In this document: positions 16,829-23,966 of the stretch, in pieces
Numbering within the stretch: the first letter of the stretch is position 1
Layout of the letters: every line of letters starts with the position of its first letter
Assembly (NCBI GenBank): GCA_963696665.1
Contig: CAVOLE010000044.1
Span: forward strand, 114,831 to 178,830
Length of the DNA stretch: 64,000 nt
Reading direction: 5' to 3'
Source: Roseiarcus sp963696665
Lineage (GTDB): Bacteria > Pseudomonadota > Alphaproteobacteria > Rhizobiales > Beijerinckiaceae
Translations under genes and position numbers: made by a program
Notes under the pieces: generated by a model
What the model was told of the DNA's origin: nothing
What the model saw: only the letters and a program-made list of their open reading frames with translations
Databases searched by the model: none

Positions 16829-17065
16829 TCAACGCGTCGCGAGAAGCTCCTGATGCGCCCGCTGCCAGTGCGCGAGATCGCGGCCGTGGGGTCGGCCCTC
16901 CGCGATCCAGATGACATAGGCGCGCTCGCGGATCAGATCGTCGTCCACCCGGAGCCCCACGATCGCGGGAGCGGCGTCAATTGTGACGGCCAGCTTGGCT
17001 TTCTTGGTTGATTTCGGCTTGCTGCTCGCGTTCTTGTCGGCGCCGGCGATGGTTGTCTTGGCCAT
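16829..17065 (-). CDS. DUF2934-containing small protein
   Basis: 78-aa protein. The N-terminal half is lysine- and alanine-rich (AKTTIAGADKN then SKPKSTKKAKLAV) and probably disordered; the C-terminal 35 residues, DDLIRERAYVIWIAEGRPHG followed by RDLAHWQRAHQ, are the DUF2934 motif. I start it at ATG 17065 because AGAGAGGA lies 6 bases upstream; a longer frame to 17149 lacks a ribosome site. DUF2934 proteins are common, small and of unknown role in Rhizobiales. It is divergent from the VOC-family gene. Confidence 0.75.
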   Translation of the reverse strand: MAKTTIAGADKNASSKPKSTKKAKLAVTIDAAPAIVGLRVDDDLIRERAYVIWIAEGRPHGRDLAHWQRAHQELLATR

Positions 17066-17219
17066 AGGATCCTCTCTTGATGTCCAGCCTCGAGGCGACC
17101 GTTTCGTTGGGCCAGGCCGCCCGAGTTGAGGCGAAAGTTCCCGGATCATGGTTAATAACAGGTTACCGTCCGGGGCCCATCCCGTCCGCGCCGGCGCATG
17201 AAGACAAGGAGAGCCCGCT

Positions 17220-17634
17220 ATGCCGTTGACGGTGCAGGCGCTGGACCATTTGGTCGTTCAGGTCTCCGACCTCGAGGCCTCCGCCCGATGGTACGCGCGG
17301 GTGCTTGGCATGACGCGCGAGGACGTCGCGCCTGCGCCCGGCAAGCCGCCGCGGACCGCGATGCGATTTGGCCGTCAGAAGATCAACCTGCGGCCAATCG
17401 CGACGAGCAAGGAGGATTGGTTCACCGCCGACCATGAAGCCGCGGGCGGCGAAGACCTGTGCTTTCTCACCGAACTCGACGCCGGATCAGGTCGTCCAGC
17501 ATTTGCGGGCTGAAGGCGTCGCCATCGTGACCGGCCCAGGCTTAAGACAGGGCGCGCAAGGGACGCTCACATCCGTCTATTGCCGAGACCCGGACGGCAG
17601 CCTGATCGAGATCGCGTCTTACGTTGAGGGATAG
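17220..17634 (+). CDS. VOC-family (glyoxalase/bleomycin-resistance) protein, one-base frameshift
   Basis: Small metalloenzyme-fold protein of the vicinal oxygen chelate superfamily, about 138 aa after correction. The first module is LTVQALDHLVVQVSDLEASA with a metal-type His in LDHLV; the second ends VYCRDPDGSLIEIASY with the metal-type Glu. The break is at 17472-17477 (GAACTC): dropping one A gives LTDSTPDQVVQHLRAEGV and a continuous frame. The length of 415 bases is one over a multiple of three. The start ATG follows AAGGAGAGC. The substrate is unknown. It is very likely intact in the organism. Confidence 0.8.
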
Positions 17635-17660
17635 GGCCGATCGGATCTCGACGCGCTAAT

Positions 17661-17708
17661 GTAGCCGCGCTTGGCTCAAGCGCGGCGGACGCGGTCAGCG
17701 ACCGCGTC
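17661..17708. repeat. Double-hairpin intergenic repeat
   Basis: Two perfect 9-bp stems with 3-base loops stand side by side: CCGCGCTTG/CAAGCGCGG (17665-17685) and GACGCGGTC/GACCGCGTC (17688-17708). It lies just after the VOC gene. A related unit (GCGCGGCCGACGCGATCAGC then GATCGCGGCTACAA) occurs at 30475-30512, so this is a repeat family, possibly also serving as a terminator. Confidence 0.65.
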
Positions 17709-17741
17709 TACAAATCCGATCCGGCGTGAACAGCGACGGGC

Positions 17742-17813
17742 CGCGTGATAAAACGGATCATTTCGGTCCGGCGGTCGCGCAAGGAGGAGATCGGGTCTCA
17801 TGAAGGCGCGTGA
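17742..17813 (+). pseudogene. BrnT-type toxin, C-terminal fragment
   Basis: The frame reads RVIKRIISVRRSRKEEIGSH and ends at TGA 17811-17813, overlapping the start of the following antitoxin frame. This matches the tail of BrnT/RelE-like toxins (RIIS-RKA-K-E), and the 14-base overlap with the antitoxin gene is the normal arrangement. The first 60 or so residues, including the catalytic part, are absent; the upstream sequence is the hairpin repeat. It is a dead toxin remnant. Confidence 0.6.
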
Positions 17814-18024
17814 TTTCGACGAGCACTTCGACGCGGGCGGGGACGTCTCGCGCGGTGTCGATTGAAGCAAGGCGCGCCTCCCTAATCTGGAGATCAGGCG
17901 GGTCAACGTCGATTTCCCGGCCTGGGTGGTCGAAGGGCTCGGCCGCGAGGCCCGACGCCTTGGCGTGACCCGGCGAGCTTTGGTCAAGCTGTGGATCGCG
18001 GAGCGGCTGGAGAAGGCAGCTTAG
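17800..18024 (+). pseudogene. BrnA/CopG-type antitoxin with in-frame stop
   Basis: ATG 17800 follows AAGGAGGAG. The translation is MKARDFDEHFDAGGDVSRGV, D, stop (TGA at 17863-17865), then in the same frame SKARLPNLEIRRVNVDFPAW followed by VVEGLGREARRLGVTRRALV and a stop at 18022-18024. That is a typical BrnA/CopG antitoxin (ribbon-helix-helix at the C-terminus) except for the stop at codon 22, where relatives have Leu. With the toxin reduced to a tail, the pair is decayed. A short protein from an internal start could still bind DNA, but I see no evidence for it. Confidence 0.7.
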
Positions 18025-18108
18025 CTCCTGTGGCGGGATCGCGCAGTTGTAGACGCGCTCGTTGACCCGTCTGCCGATAAGGAGACCTGCGCCCCGGACG
18101 ATGGCGCG

Positions 18109-18363
18109 TTAGGCCGCTATCGCCGGTCCCAGCGCCATGAGATAGGCGGCGCATTCGTTCACCGTGTTGTATTCCCACAGCAGGGTCGGCGGCAGTTCGA
18201 CCCCGACTTCCTCTTCGATCTCCATCGCCAGAATCACCGCATCGATGGACTGCAATCCGTATTTCGACAATGGCGCGTCCGGGTCCATGCTGCCCTTCAC
18301 CTTGAGGGCCTTCGAGATGCGCTCAATGAGCCATGCGCGCATCGCCTCCAAGTCCTTGGCCAT
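18109..18363 (-). CDS. Acyl carrier protein
   Basis: 84-aa phosphopantetheine-binding protein. The prosthetic-group serine is in KYGLQSIDAVILAMEIEEEV (about residue 39), a variant of the usual GxDS-L motif with Gln in place of Asp, followed by the acidic recognition helix II. I chose ATG 18363 because GGAG lies 8 bases upstream; an in-frame TTG at 18375 is less likely. It is not next to fatty-acid synthesis genes, so it is not the housekeeping AcpP. It may serve a specialised acylation (lipid A, lipid or secondary metabolite); the lone hydrolase gene upstream is the only candidate neighbour. Confidence 0.85.
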   Translation of the reverse strand: MAKDLEAMRAWLIERISKALKVKGSMDPDAPLSKYGLQSIDAVILAMEIEEEVGVELPPTLLWEYNTVNECAAYLMALGPAIAA

Positions 18364-18375
18364 CTCATACTCCAA

Positions 18376-18797
18376 TTTTTCTTAGCCGTTGCCCTATCGA
18401 TGCGGCAAAAGATGGGCGCGTTAGCGGCGTCCATGGGGCCCAGGCGGCGCGCGACTTAGCGAGGCTCGCATCGGCAAGTTGCTGGGCAAGCGGAGCAAGG
18501 AAACCGAGACGCTTTAGCTTTCGCCCATGACATCAAGTTGATGGCGCCTCAAGACCGAATTGCCTTCCCACGGCCCTCGATCGACAGCAGCGGGCCTTGG
18601 AAGATTTTTGCCCAAGATTGTCTTTTAAAATTCAGAATTATGTGTTATATTATTCTCCTTCGTCGGATTACGCCGCTCGGCCAAGCCGGACAGAGAGAAA
18701 AAATGTACTGGTCATAGCTGTGAGACTGCGAGAGACCCAGCGCGGATTTTTTATTTTTATCCGCCGCAACCCATTGAAAAGGCGCGATTCGGAAAAA
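18376..18797. other. Gene-free AT-richer stretch upstream of the ACP gene
   Basis: Over 400 bases between the acyl carrier protein and hydrolase genes without a supportable gene. 18605-18660 is noticeably AT-rich (TTTTAAAATTCAGAATTATG, TGTTATATTATTC), which could hold a promoter. A 67-codon open frame here has no ribosome site or domain and biased composition, so I do not call it. Confidence 0.5.
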
Positions 18798-18876
18798 TAA
18801 ACGCTAGTAAACGCTAGCAAATTTACTAGCGCTTACTAACGTTTACTCACCTTTAGTAGCGTTTAACGTGCGTTTA
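18798..18876. repeat. Cluster of 10-bp TAAACGCTAG units in both orientations
   Basis: Two perfect tandem copies of TAAACGCTAG (18798-18807, 18808-18817) are followed, after CAAATTTA, by two inverted copies with one mismatch each (CTAGCGCTTA 18826-18835; CTAACGTTTA 18836-18845) and two further inverted, more degenerate copies (18856-18865, 18867-18876). The first four form a 20-bp-arm hairpin. The last two units overlap the stop codon and 3-prime end of the hydrolase gene. It could be a terminator for that gene or a multi-site protein-binding array. Confidence 0.7.
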
Positions 18877-19795
18877 TTTGCATGGGCGCCACCCCGTCGA
18901 GCCAGGCGATGAGGTCGCGCGTCACCTCGTCGCGGTTCGTTTCGTTCAGCGTCTCGTGCCGGGCGCCCGGGTAGACGCGGGTGGCGAGCCGGGTGAAGCC
19001 GGCGCCTTTGAGGTCTTGGATGAGGCCCTGGATGTTGGCCCCGACCGGATCGCGCTCGCCGGAGAAGACGTAGAGAGGAAAGTCCTTGCGGATCGGCGCG
19101 AGGCTCTCCGCGCTGGTTACCAGAGGCAGGGCGTCGAGCACGTCGATTGCGAGCTGGGTGGTGAACGGAAAGCCGCAGAAGGGATCGGCGACATAGGCGT
19201 CCACTTGCCTCTCGTCACGGGAGAGCCAGTCGAAGGGGGTGCGCGCGGGATGGAACGGCTTGTTGAAGTCGCCGAACCACATCTTGAAGATGAGCTCGCT
19301 TTTGCCCCGCTTGCCAAGTCGCAGCCGCTCGGCGCGGGCGATTCCGCGGCCCAGCGTCGCGATCGCTGGCGGCTTGCCGTTCGATCCGGAAAGCGCCGCC
19401 CCGGCCAGCGCGTCCGAGTGCTGCGAGATGAACCCGCGGCCAAGGAACGAGCCCAGCGAATGGCCGAGAAAGACGATTTGCGCGCCCGGCTGCTCGGCGG
19501 CGATCAGGCGGTTAAAGGTCCAGAGGTCGCCGACGACCTTGTCCCACCCGCCCTCGTCGGCGAAATGGCCGAGATCCGCGGGTGCCGCCTTCGGCCCGTG
19601 GCCGCGATGATCGTTGGCGTAAACGGCATAGCCCGCGACGTTGAGCGCGGCCGCCAGAGGCGCATAGCGAGCGCTGTGCTCGGTCAGGCCATGGGCGATC
19701 TGCACGACCGCGCGCGGAGGCGCATCGGGAAGCCAGCGGCGCCCCAGGAGGCTCTGGCCGTCGTCGGCGCGAAACGTGAATTCGCTCCCCGGCAT
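18863..19795 (-). CDS. Alpha/beta hydrolase (lysophospholipase / monoacylglycerol lipase type)
   Basis: 310-aa cytoplasmic serine hydrolase of the Hydrolase_4 group. The oxyanion-side HGLTEHSARY is at about residue 35, the nucleophile elbow is LGHSLGSFLG (Ser at about 115), the acid is in SGERDPVG and the catalytic His is in PGARHETLNE. That is the full triad for a monoglyceride lipase or lysophospholipase L2-like enzyme. No signal peptide is seen. It is divergent from pyrG across a 167-base gap containing a strong inverted repeat; its 3-prime end runs into the 10-bp repeat cluster. Substrate preference cannot be told from sequence. Confidence 0.88.
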   Translation of the reverse strand: MPGSEFTFRADDGQSLLGRRWLPDAPPRAVVQIAHGLTEHSARYAPLAAALNVAGYAVYANDHRGHGPKAAPADLGHFADEGGWDKVVGDLWTFNRLIAAEQPGAQIVFLGHSLGSFLGRGFISQHSDALAGAALSGSNGKPPAIATLGRGIARAERLRLGKRGKSELIFKMWFGDFNKPFHPARTPFDWLSRDERQVDAYVADPFCGFPFTTQLAIDVLDALPLVTSAESLAPIRKDFPLYVFSGERDPVGANIQGLIQDLKGAGFTRLATRVYPGARHETLNETNRDEVTRDLIAWLDGVAPMQINAR

Positions 19796-19842
19796 TCCCG
19801 CCCCTCGTCTTGCGCGCCCTCGCTAAGCGCTCAGTATCTCAA

Positions 19843-19920
19843 GAAATTTGGCGCGGACGCGCGGACCCCGTCAAGAGCGCGTCCGCGAGGCCGCATTCGC
19901 CTCTGGGGTCGCCAAATTTC
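19843..19920 (+). promoter_or_regulatory. Nested inverted repeats in the pyrG leader
   Basis: An outer perfect 11-bp pair (GAAATTTGGCG 19843-19853 with CGCCAAATTTC 19910-19920) encloses an inner perfect 11-bp pair (CGCGGACGCGC 19852-19862 with GCGCGTCCGCG 19877-19887). A third pairing, GACCCC (19864-19869) with GGGGTC (19905-19910), would compete with the inner hairpin loop and the outer arm. It ends 42 bases before the pyrG ATG. It could be an operator for the divergent genes or an RNA switch/attenuator for CTP synthase. Confidence 0.6.
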
Positions 19921-19962
19921 CTCCTCGCCGAATCGATCCTGATCGGTTAGGAGAGAAGCCCC

Positions 19963-21591
19963 ATGGCGCGGTATATCTTCATCACCGGCGGCGTGGTTTC
20001 CTCGCTTGGCAAGGGTTTGGCTTCAGCGGCTTTGGGGGCGCTCCTGCAGGCGCGCGGCTATACCGTCCGCCTGCGCAAGCTCGACCCCTATCTCAATGTC
20101 GACCCGGGCACGATGAGCCCGACCCAGCATGGCGAGGTGTTCGTCACCGACGACGGCGCCGAAACCGACCTCGACCTCGGCCATTACGAGCGCTTCACCG
20201 GCCGCAGCGCCAACCGGCAGGACAACATCACGACCGGGCGCATCTATCAGGAGCTGATCGCCAAGGAGCGGCGCGGCGACTATCTCGGCGCGACGGTGCA
20301 GGTCATTCCGCACGTCACCAACGCGATCAAGGACTTCATTCTCGAGGGCAACGACGGTTTCGACTTTGTGCTGGTCGAAATCGGCGGAACCGTCGGCGAC
20401 ATCGAGGGCCTGCCGTTCTTCGAGGCGATCCGCCAGCTCGGCAACGACTTGCCGCGCGGGCACGTGGTCTTCATCCACCTGACGCTCCTGCCCTTCATCC
20501 CGACCGCGGGCGAGCTCAAGACCAAGCCGACCCAGCACTCGGTCAAGGAACTGCGCTCGATCGGCGTCCAGCCGCACATCCTGCTCTGTCGCTGCGACCG
20601 CGAGATTCCGCGCGACGAGCGGCGCAAGCTTGCGCTCTTCTGCAACGTGCGCGAGGGCGCGGTGATCGAGGCGCGCGACGCGCGCTCGATCTATGACGTG
20701 CCGGCGCTCTATCACGCCGCCGGCCTCGACCGCGAAGTGCTGGCCGCCTTCGGCATCGAGCCCGCGCCCAAGCCCGACATGCGTCGCTGGGACAGCGTCT
20801 CCAAGGCTTACCACAATCCCGAAGGCGAAGTGTCGATCGCGGTCGTCGGCAAATATACGGGGCTCAAGGACGCCTACAAGTCGCTAATCGAGGCGCTGAC
20901 TCACGGCGGCATGGCCAATCATGTGCGCGTCAAGCTTGACTGGATCGAAAGCGAGATCTTCGAGAGCGCCGACCCCGCGCCGCGACTCGAAGGGGTGAAC
21001 GGCATCCTCGTGCCGGGGGGCTTCGGGTCGCGCGGCGCCGAGGGCAAGATCATGGCGGCGCGGTTCGCGCGCGAGCGCAAGGTGCCCTATTTCGGCATCT
21101 GCTTCGGCATGCAGATGGCGGTCATCGAGGCGACGCGCGCGCTCGCCGGACTGCCTCAGGCGAATTCGACCGAGTTCGGCCCGACGCCGGAGCCGGTGGT
21201 TGGCCTCATGACCGAGTGGCTGCGCGGCAACGAGCTCGAACGGCGGCAGGCGGCGGGCGACCTCGGCGGCACCATGCGTCTTGGCGCATACAAGGCCGAT
21301 CTCAAGCCAGGCTCGCGCATCGCGGAAATTTACGGCGACACCGAGATTTCGGAGCGCCACCGCCACCGCTACGAGGTCAACACCGCCTATCGCGCGCGCC
21401 TCGAGGCGAAGGGCCTCGTGTTCGCCGGCATGTCGCCCGACGGCCTCCTGCCCGAGACGGTGGAGTTCGCCGATCATCCCTGGTTCATCGGCGTCCAGTT
21501 CCATCCGGAGCTCAAGTCGAGGCCGTTCGAGCCCCACCCGCTGTTTGCGAGCTTCATCGCGGCGGCCAAGGCGCAAAGCCGGCTGGTGTAG
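19963..21591 (+). CDS. pyrG: CTP synthase
   Basis: 542-aa glutamine-dependent CTP synthase, which makes CTP from UTP, ATP and glutamine. The N-terminal synthetase domain starts FITGGVVSSLGKGLASAALG and contains NVDPGTMSPTQHGEVFV; the C-terminal class-I glutaminase domain (from about 290) has the nucleophile in FGICFGMQMAV and the His/Glu pair in QFHPELKSRP. The full length matches the family. AGGAGAGAAGCCCC precedes the ATG. The usual alphaproteobacterial upstream partners (secG, tpiA) are absent; instead a lipase-like gene diverges. The leader contains nested inverted repeats that may regulate it. Confidence 0.97.
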   Translation: MARYIFITGGVVSSLGKGLASAALGALLQARGYTVRLRKLDPYLNVDPGTMSPTQHGEVFVTDDGAETDLDLGHYERFTGRSANRQDNITTGRIYQELIAKERRGDYLGATVQVIPHVTNAIKDFILEGNDGFDFVLVEIGGTVGDIEGLPFFEAIRQLGNDLPRGHVVFIHLTLLPFIPTAGELKTKPTQHSVKELRSIGVQPHILLCRCDREIPRDERRKLALFCNVREGAVIEARDARSIYDVPALYHAAGLDREVLAAFGIEPAPKPDMRRWDSVSKAYHNPEGEVSIAVVGKYTGLKDAYKSLIEALTHGGMANHVRVKLDWIESEIFESADPAPRLEGVNGILVPGGFGSRGAEGKIMAARFARERKVPYFGICFGMQMAVIEATRALAGLPQANSTEFGPTPEPVVGLMTEWLRGNELERRQAAGDLGGTMRLGAYKADLKPGSRIAEIYGDTEISERHRHRYEVNTAYRARLEAKGLVFAGMSPDGLLPETVEFADHPWFIGVQFHPELKSRPFEPHPLFASFIAAAKAQSRLV

Positions 21592-21594
21592 AGC

Positions 21595-21608
21595 GGCGCG
21601 GGCGCGCC
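21595..21608. terminator. Short GC hairpin between convergent genes
   Basis: GGCGCG-GG-CGCGCC is a perfect 6-bp stem in the 18-base gap between the pyrG stop and the transporter stop. Position and symmetry suit a bidirectional transcript end, but there is no T run on either side. Confidence 0.4.
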
Positions 21609-21609
21609 T

Positions 21610-22890
21610 CTAGCGGGAGGCCGCCGACGCCAATCTCGCCGAGGGCAAAGAAGAATGTGCGCCAAGATAAGCAGCGCGCATCTGCTTGAGCGCGAAGAGC
21701 GCAAGCAGGGCCGTGATGATATCCATCGCCACCGCGACGCCGAACGCCGGCGTCCAGCTTCCGGTCGCCACCCTCATCGCCGCCGCGACCGGGCCGCCGA
21801 GGATCGAGCCCACGCCCTGGGCGATATAGAGGAAGCCATAATTCGTTGTGGCGTGACGGTCGCCGAACGTGTCGGTGAGGGTCGAGGGAAAGAGCGAGAA
21901 AATCTCGCCCCAACCGAAGAAGACGAGGCCCGAGAGCACGACGAAGGCCGGCGCGTCGTGCCGGAAGACGAGGAGCAGCAGGATCCCCGCCGCCTCGAGC
22001 CCGAAGGCGAGGCCCATTGTATTTTCGCGCCCGACCCGATCCGACAGCCAGCCGAAGAAAGGCCGCGTGAACCCGTTGAGCAGGCGGTCCACGGTCAGCG
22101 CGAATGGCAGGGCCGCGAGCCCCAGCACCAGGACGTCCGCGACGCCGAAATCCCGGGCGAAATTGGCGAAGTTCGAGGTAACCATGAGGCCGCCAGTCGA
22201 CATCATGGTCATCATCGCGAACATCAGCCAGAAGATGGGGGTCTTCAACATGTTGGCCGGCGCGACATCTTCCCCATGCGCGCGTCTCGCGACTGGGGGC
22301 GGCGTTTCGCTTGGCCTTGGCTCGCGTAGGCCAAGCGCCGCGAGAACGCCGACGGCGCCGAGGATGACGCCGAACACGATGAGCGTCATCGGCGCGCCGG
22401 AGGAGGCGAGCATGGAGGATATGGGAAATGTCGTCAGCATGGCGCCCATTCCGTAGCCTGCCGCAACAATTCCGATAGCGAATCCACGCCGGTCTGGAAA
22501 CCATCTCGCCATCAGACCGATGACGCCGACATAGACTATGCCGGTCCCGATTCCGCAGAAAAATCCATAGGTCAGGAACAGCATCCAGACATTGTCGACG
22601 TGGGCCGAGATGACCCATCCAAGCCCTGTTAGGGCCGCGCCGACGGCGACCAGCGCCTTGGGCCCGAACCTGTCAACCAGCCACCCTTGGGCGGGCGAGA
22701 ACAGCGTCTGCAGGACGATGAGCACCGAGAACGTGATCTGAACGGTCGGCAGCGCGGCGCCGGTTGCGGCCTGAAACGGCTTGACGAACAGGGTCCAGAC
22801 GTATTGCGGGCTCGATATGGCCATCATGATGACGAGACCGAGCAGAAGCTGGATCCATCTCGTCGGCAAGGCGGTTAGAGGCGAAGCCAT
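21610..22890 (-). CDS. MFS transporter, OFA (oxalate/formate antiporter) family
   Basis: About 426-aa, 12-span inner-membrane transporter. The N-terminal RWIQLLLGLVIMMAISSPQY followed by VWTLFVKPF is the hallmark of the OFA family; the loop motif WLVDRFGPK (between spans 2 and 3) and the second-half copy WLSDRVGRENTMG are standard MFS signatures. ATG 22890 has GGAG 7 bases upstream; a longer frame to 23016 has no ribosome site and a non-membrane leader, so I reject it. OFA members exchange oxalate, formate or other small organic acids, which suits a C1 lifestyle, but the substrate is not proved. It is convergent with pyrG. Confidence 0.88.
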   Translation of the reverse strand: MASPLTALPTRWIQLLLGLVIMMAISSPQYVWTLFVKPFQAATGAALPTVQITFSVLIVLQTLFSPAQGWLVDRFGPKALVAVGAALTGLGWVISAHVDNVWMLFLTYGFFCGIGTGIVYVGVIGLMARWFPDRRGFAIGIVAAGYGMGAMLTTFPISSMLASSGAPMTLIVFGVILGAVGVLAALGLREPRPSETPPPVARRAHGEDVAPANMLKTPIFWLMFAMMTMMSTGGLMVTSNFANFARDFGVADVLVLGLAALPFALTVDRLLNGFTRPFFGWLSDRVGRENTMGLAFGLEAAGILLLLVFRHDAPAFVVLSGLVFFGWGEIFSLFPSTLTDTFGDRHATTNYGFLYIAQGVGSILGGPVAAAMRVATGSWTPAFGVAVAMDIITALLALFALKQMRAAYLGAHSSLPSARLASAASR

Positions 22891-23030
22891 CGGACGCTCC
22901 GGGCAAGCGGAGAAGGATCGGACGCTGCAAAAAAGCGTCCATTGTCTAAGCAAGCTGCGTGCCGTCCCCCATGCGACGAGAGCGTGAGGCTGGACGAGAA
23001 CCGGACGATCTGGCAAAGCACCGGCTCTAA

Positions 23031-23120
23031 GGAAGGATGGCCGAGTGGTTTAAGGCAGCGGTCTTGAAAACCGCCGTGGGCGCAAGTCCACCGTGAGTTC
23101 GAATCTCACTCCTTCCGCCA
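23031..23120 (+). tRNA. tRNA-Ser (anticodon UGA)
   Basis: A 90-base tRNA with a long variable arm, as expected for serine. The acceptor arms are GGAAGGA and TCCTTCC, with discriminator G and encoded CCA. The anticodon loop is CTTGAAA in the stem GCGGT/ACCGC, giving anticodon TGA. The T-loop segment is GAGTTCGAATCTC. It lies in the gap between the OFA transporter and the dehydrogenase. I found no second copy of its 3-prime end in the window, so no attachment-site duplication is visible. Confidence 0.96.
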
Positions 23121-23136
23121 CATCCGAGCGCCGCCG

Positions 23137-23922
23137 TCAGAGATCTTCGAGCGTCAGTTCCTGTCTTATCACGATATTGCCCGACATAAGACCGCAGTCC
23201 ACCGGCAGAGCCACTCCGGTGATCGCCGAGGCTGCGTCGGACGCCAGGAAGCCGACGGCTCGCGCGATATCGACAGGCTCGACGATCCGCCCAAGGGGAT
23301 ACCAGCGCTTGAGCGTCTCCAGGACCTTGGGATCCTTGGCGGCGCGCTTCTCCCAGACTGGCGTGCGTATCGTCCCCGGCAGCACGATATTGGCGCGGAC
23401 GCCGTAGGGTCCATATTCCTGCGCCAATGAGCGGGTGAGCGAGATCATCGCCGCCTTGCCGGCGCTGTAGGCTGGATCGCCAAGCGCGCTTAAGCCATTG
23501 ACCGAACCGATGTTGATGATGACGCCCGAATGTCGGGCCACCATGCCAGGGATGACGGACTGAACGCAGAAATAAGCGCTGTCCAGATTGAGCTTGATCT
23601 CGTGGCGCCATCCGGCCGCATCGGTGCGGGCCAAGGTTGAGTGGCTCGAGCCGCCGGCGTTGTTGACGAGAATGTCGACTGGCCCCAACGCGCCGGTCAG
23701 GAGCGCGAATGCGCGCTCGACCTCCTGAGGTTCGCTGAGATCGGCGACAGCGGAGGCGAATGCAGCGGGGCTCGCTTCAAGGTCGGATAGAAGGCTCTCT
23801 ACACTCGCCTTTTTGTCGATGGCCGCGACCTTGGCGCCCTCGTCGAGGAAGTAGCGGCAGAGGCTCTGCCCGACGCCGCCCGCGGCGCCGGTGATGGCGA
23901 CCACTTTGTCCCTGAATGTCAT
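23137..23922 (-). CDS. Short-chain dehydrogenase/reductase
   Basis: 261-aa classical SDR, NAD(P)-dependent. The glycine motif is ITGAAGGVGQS (residues 9-19), then NNAGG, and the catalytic Ser...Tyr-x3-Lys is in SVNGLSALGDPAYSAGKAAM. Asp in AIDKKAS after beta-2 suggests NAD(H) preference. ATG 23922 is the start that gives the standard N-terminus MTFRDKVVAITG; a 55-residue upstream extension has no domain. It is the last gene of the minus-strand sugar-transporter operon, 44 bases after the MalG-type permease. It probably oxidises the imported sugar or polyol. Confidence 0.92.
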   Translation of the reverse strand: MTFRDKVVAITGAAGGVGQSLCRYFLDEGAKVAAIDKKASVESLLSDLEASPAAFASAVADLSEPQEVERAFALLTGALGPVDILVNNAGGSSHSTLARTDAAGWRHEIKLNLDSAYFCVQSVIPGMVARHSGVIINIGSVNGLSALGDPAYSAGKAAMISLTRSLAQEYGPYGVRANIVLPGTIRTPVWEKRAAKDPKVLETLKRWYPLGRIVEPVDIARAVGFLASDAASAITGVALPVDCGLMSGNIVIRQELTLEDL

Positions 23923-23966
23923 GCGATGTTCCCGAAAGGTCGTGTCCGCGCGAGCGCCAGCAAGGC

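Noticed and set aside
17800..18024. TGA at codon 22 as selenocysteine
   Set aside because: The family has Leu here, no SECIS-like hairpin follows directly, and the toxin partner is destroyed; decay is simpler.
18597..18800. 67-codon open frame in the AT-rich gap
   Set aside because: No ribosome site, no domain and unlike neighbouring codon use; more likely promoter-type DNA.
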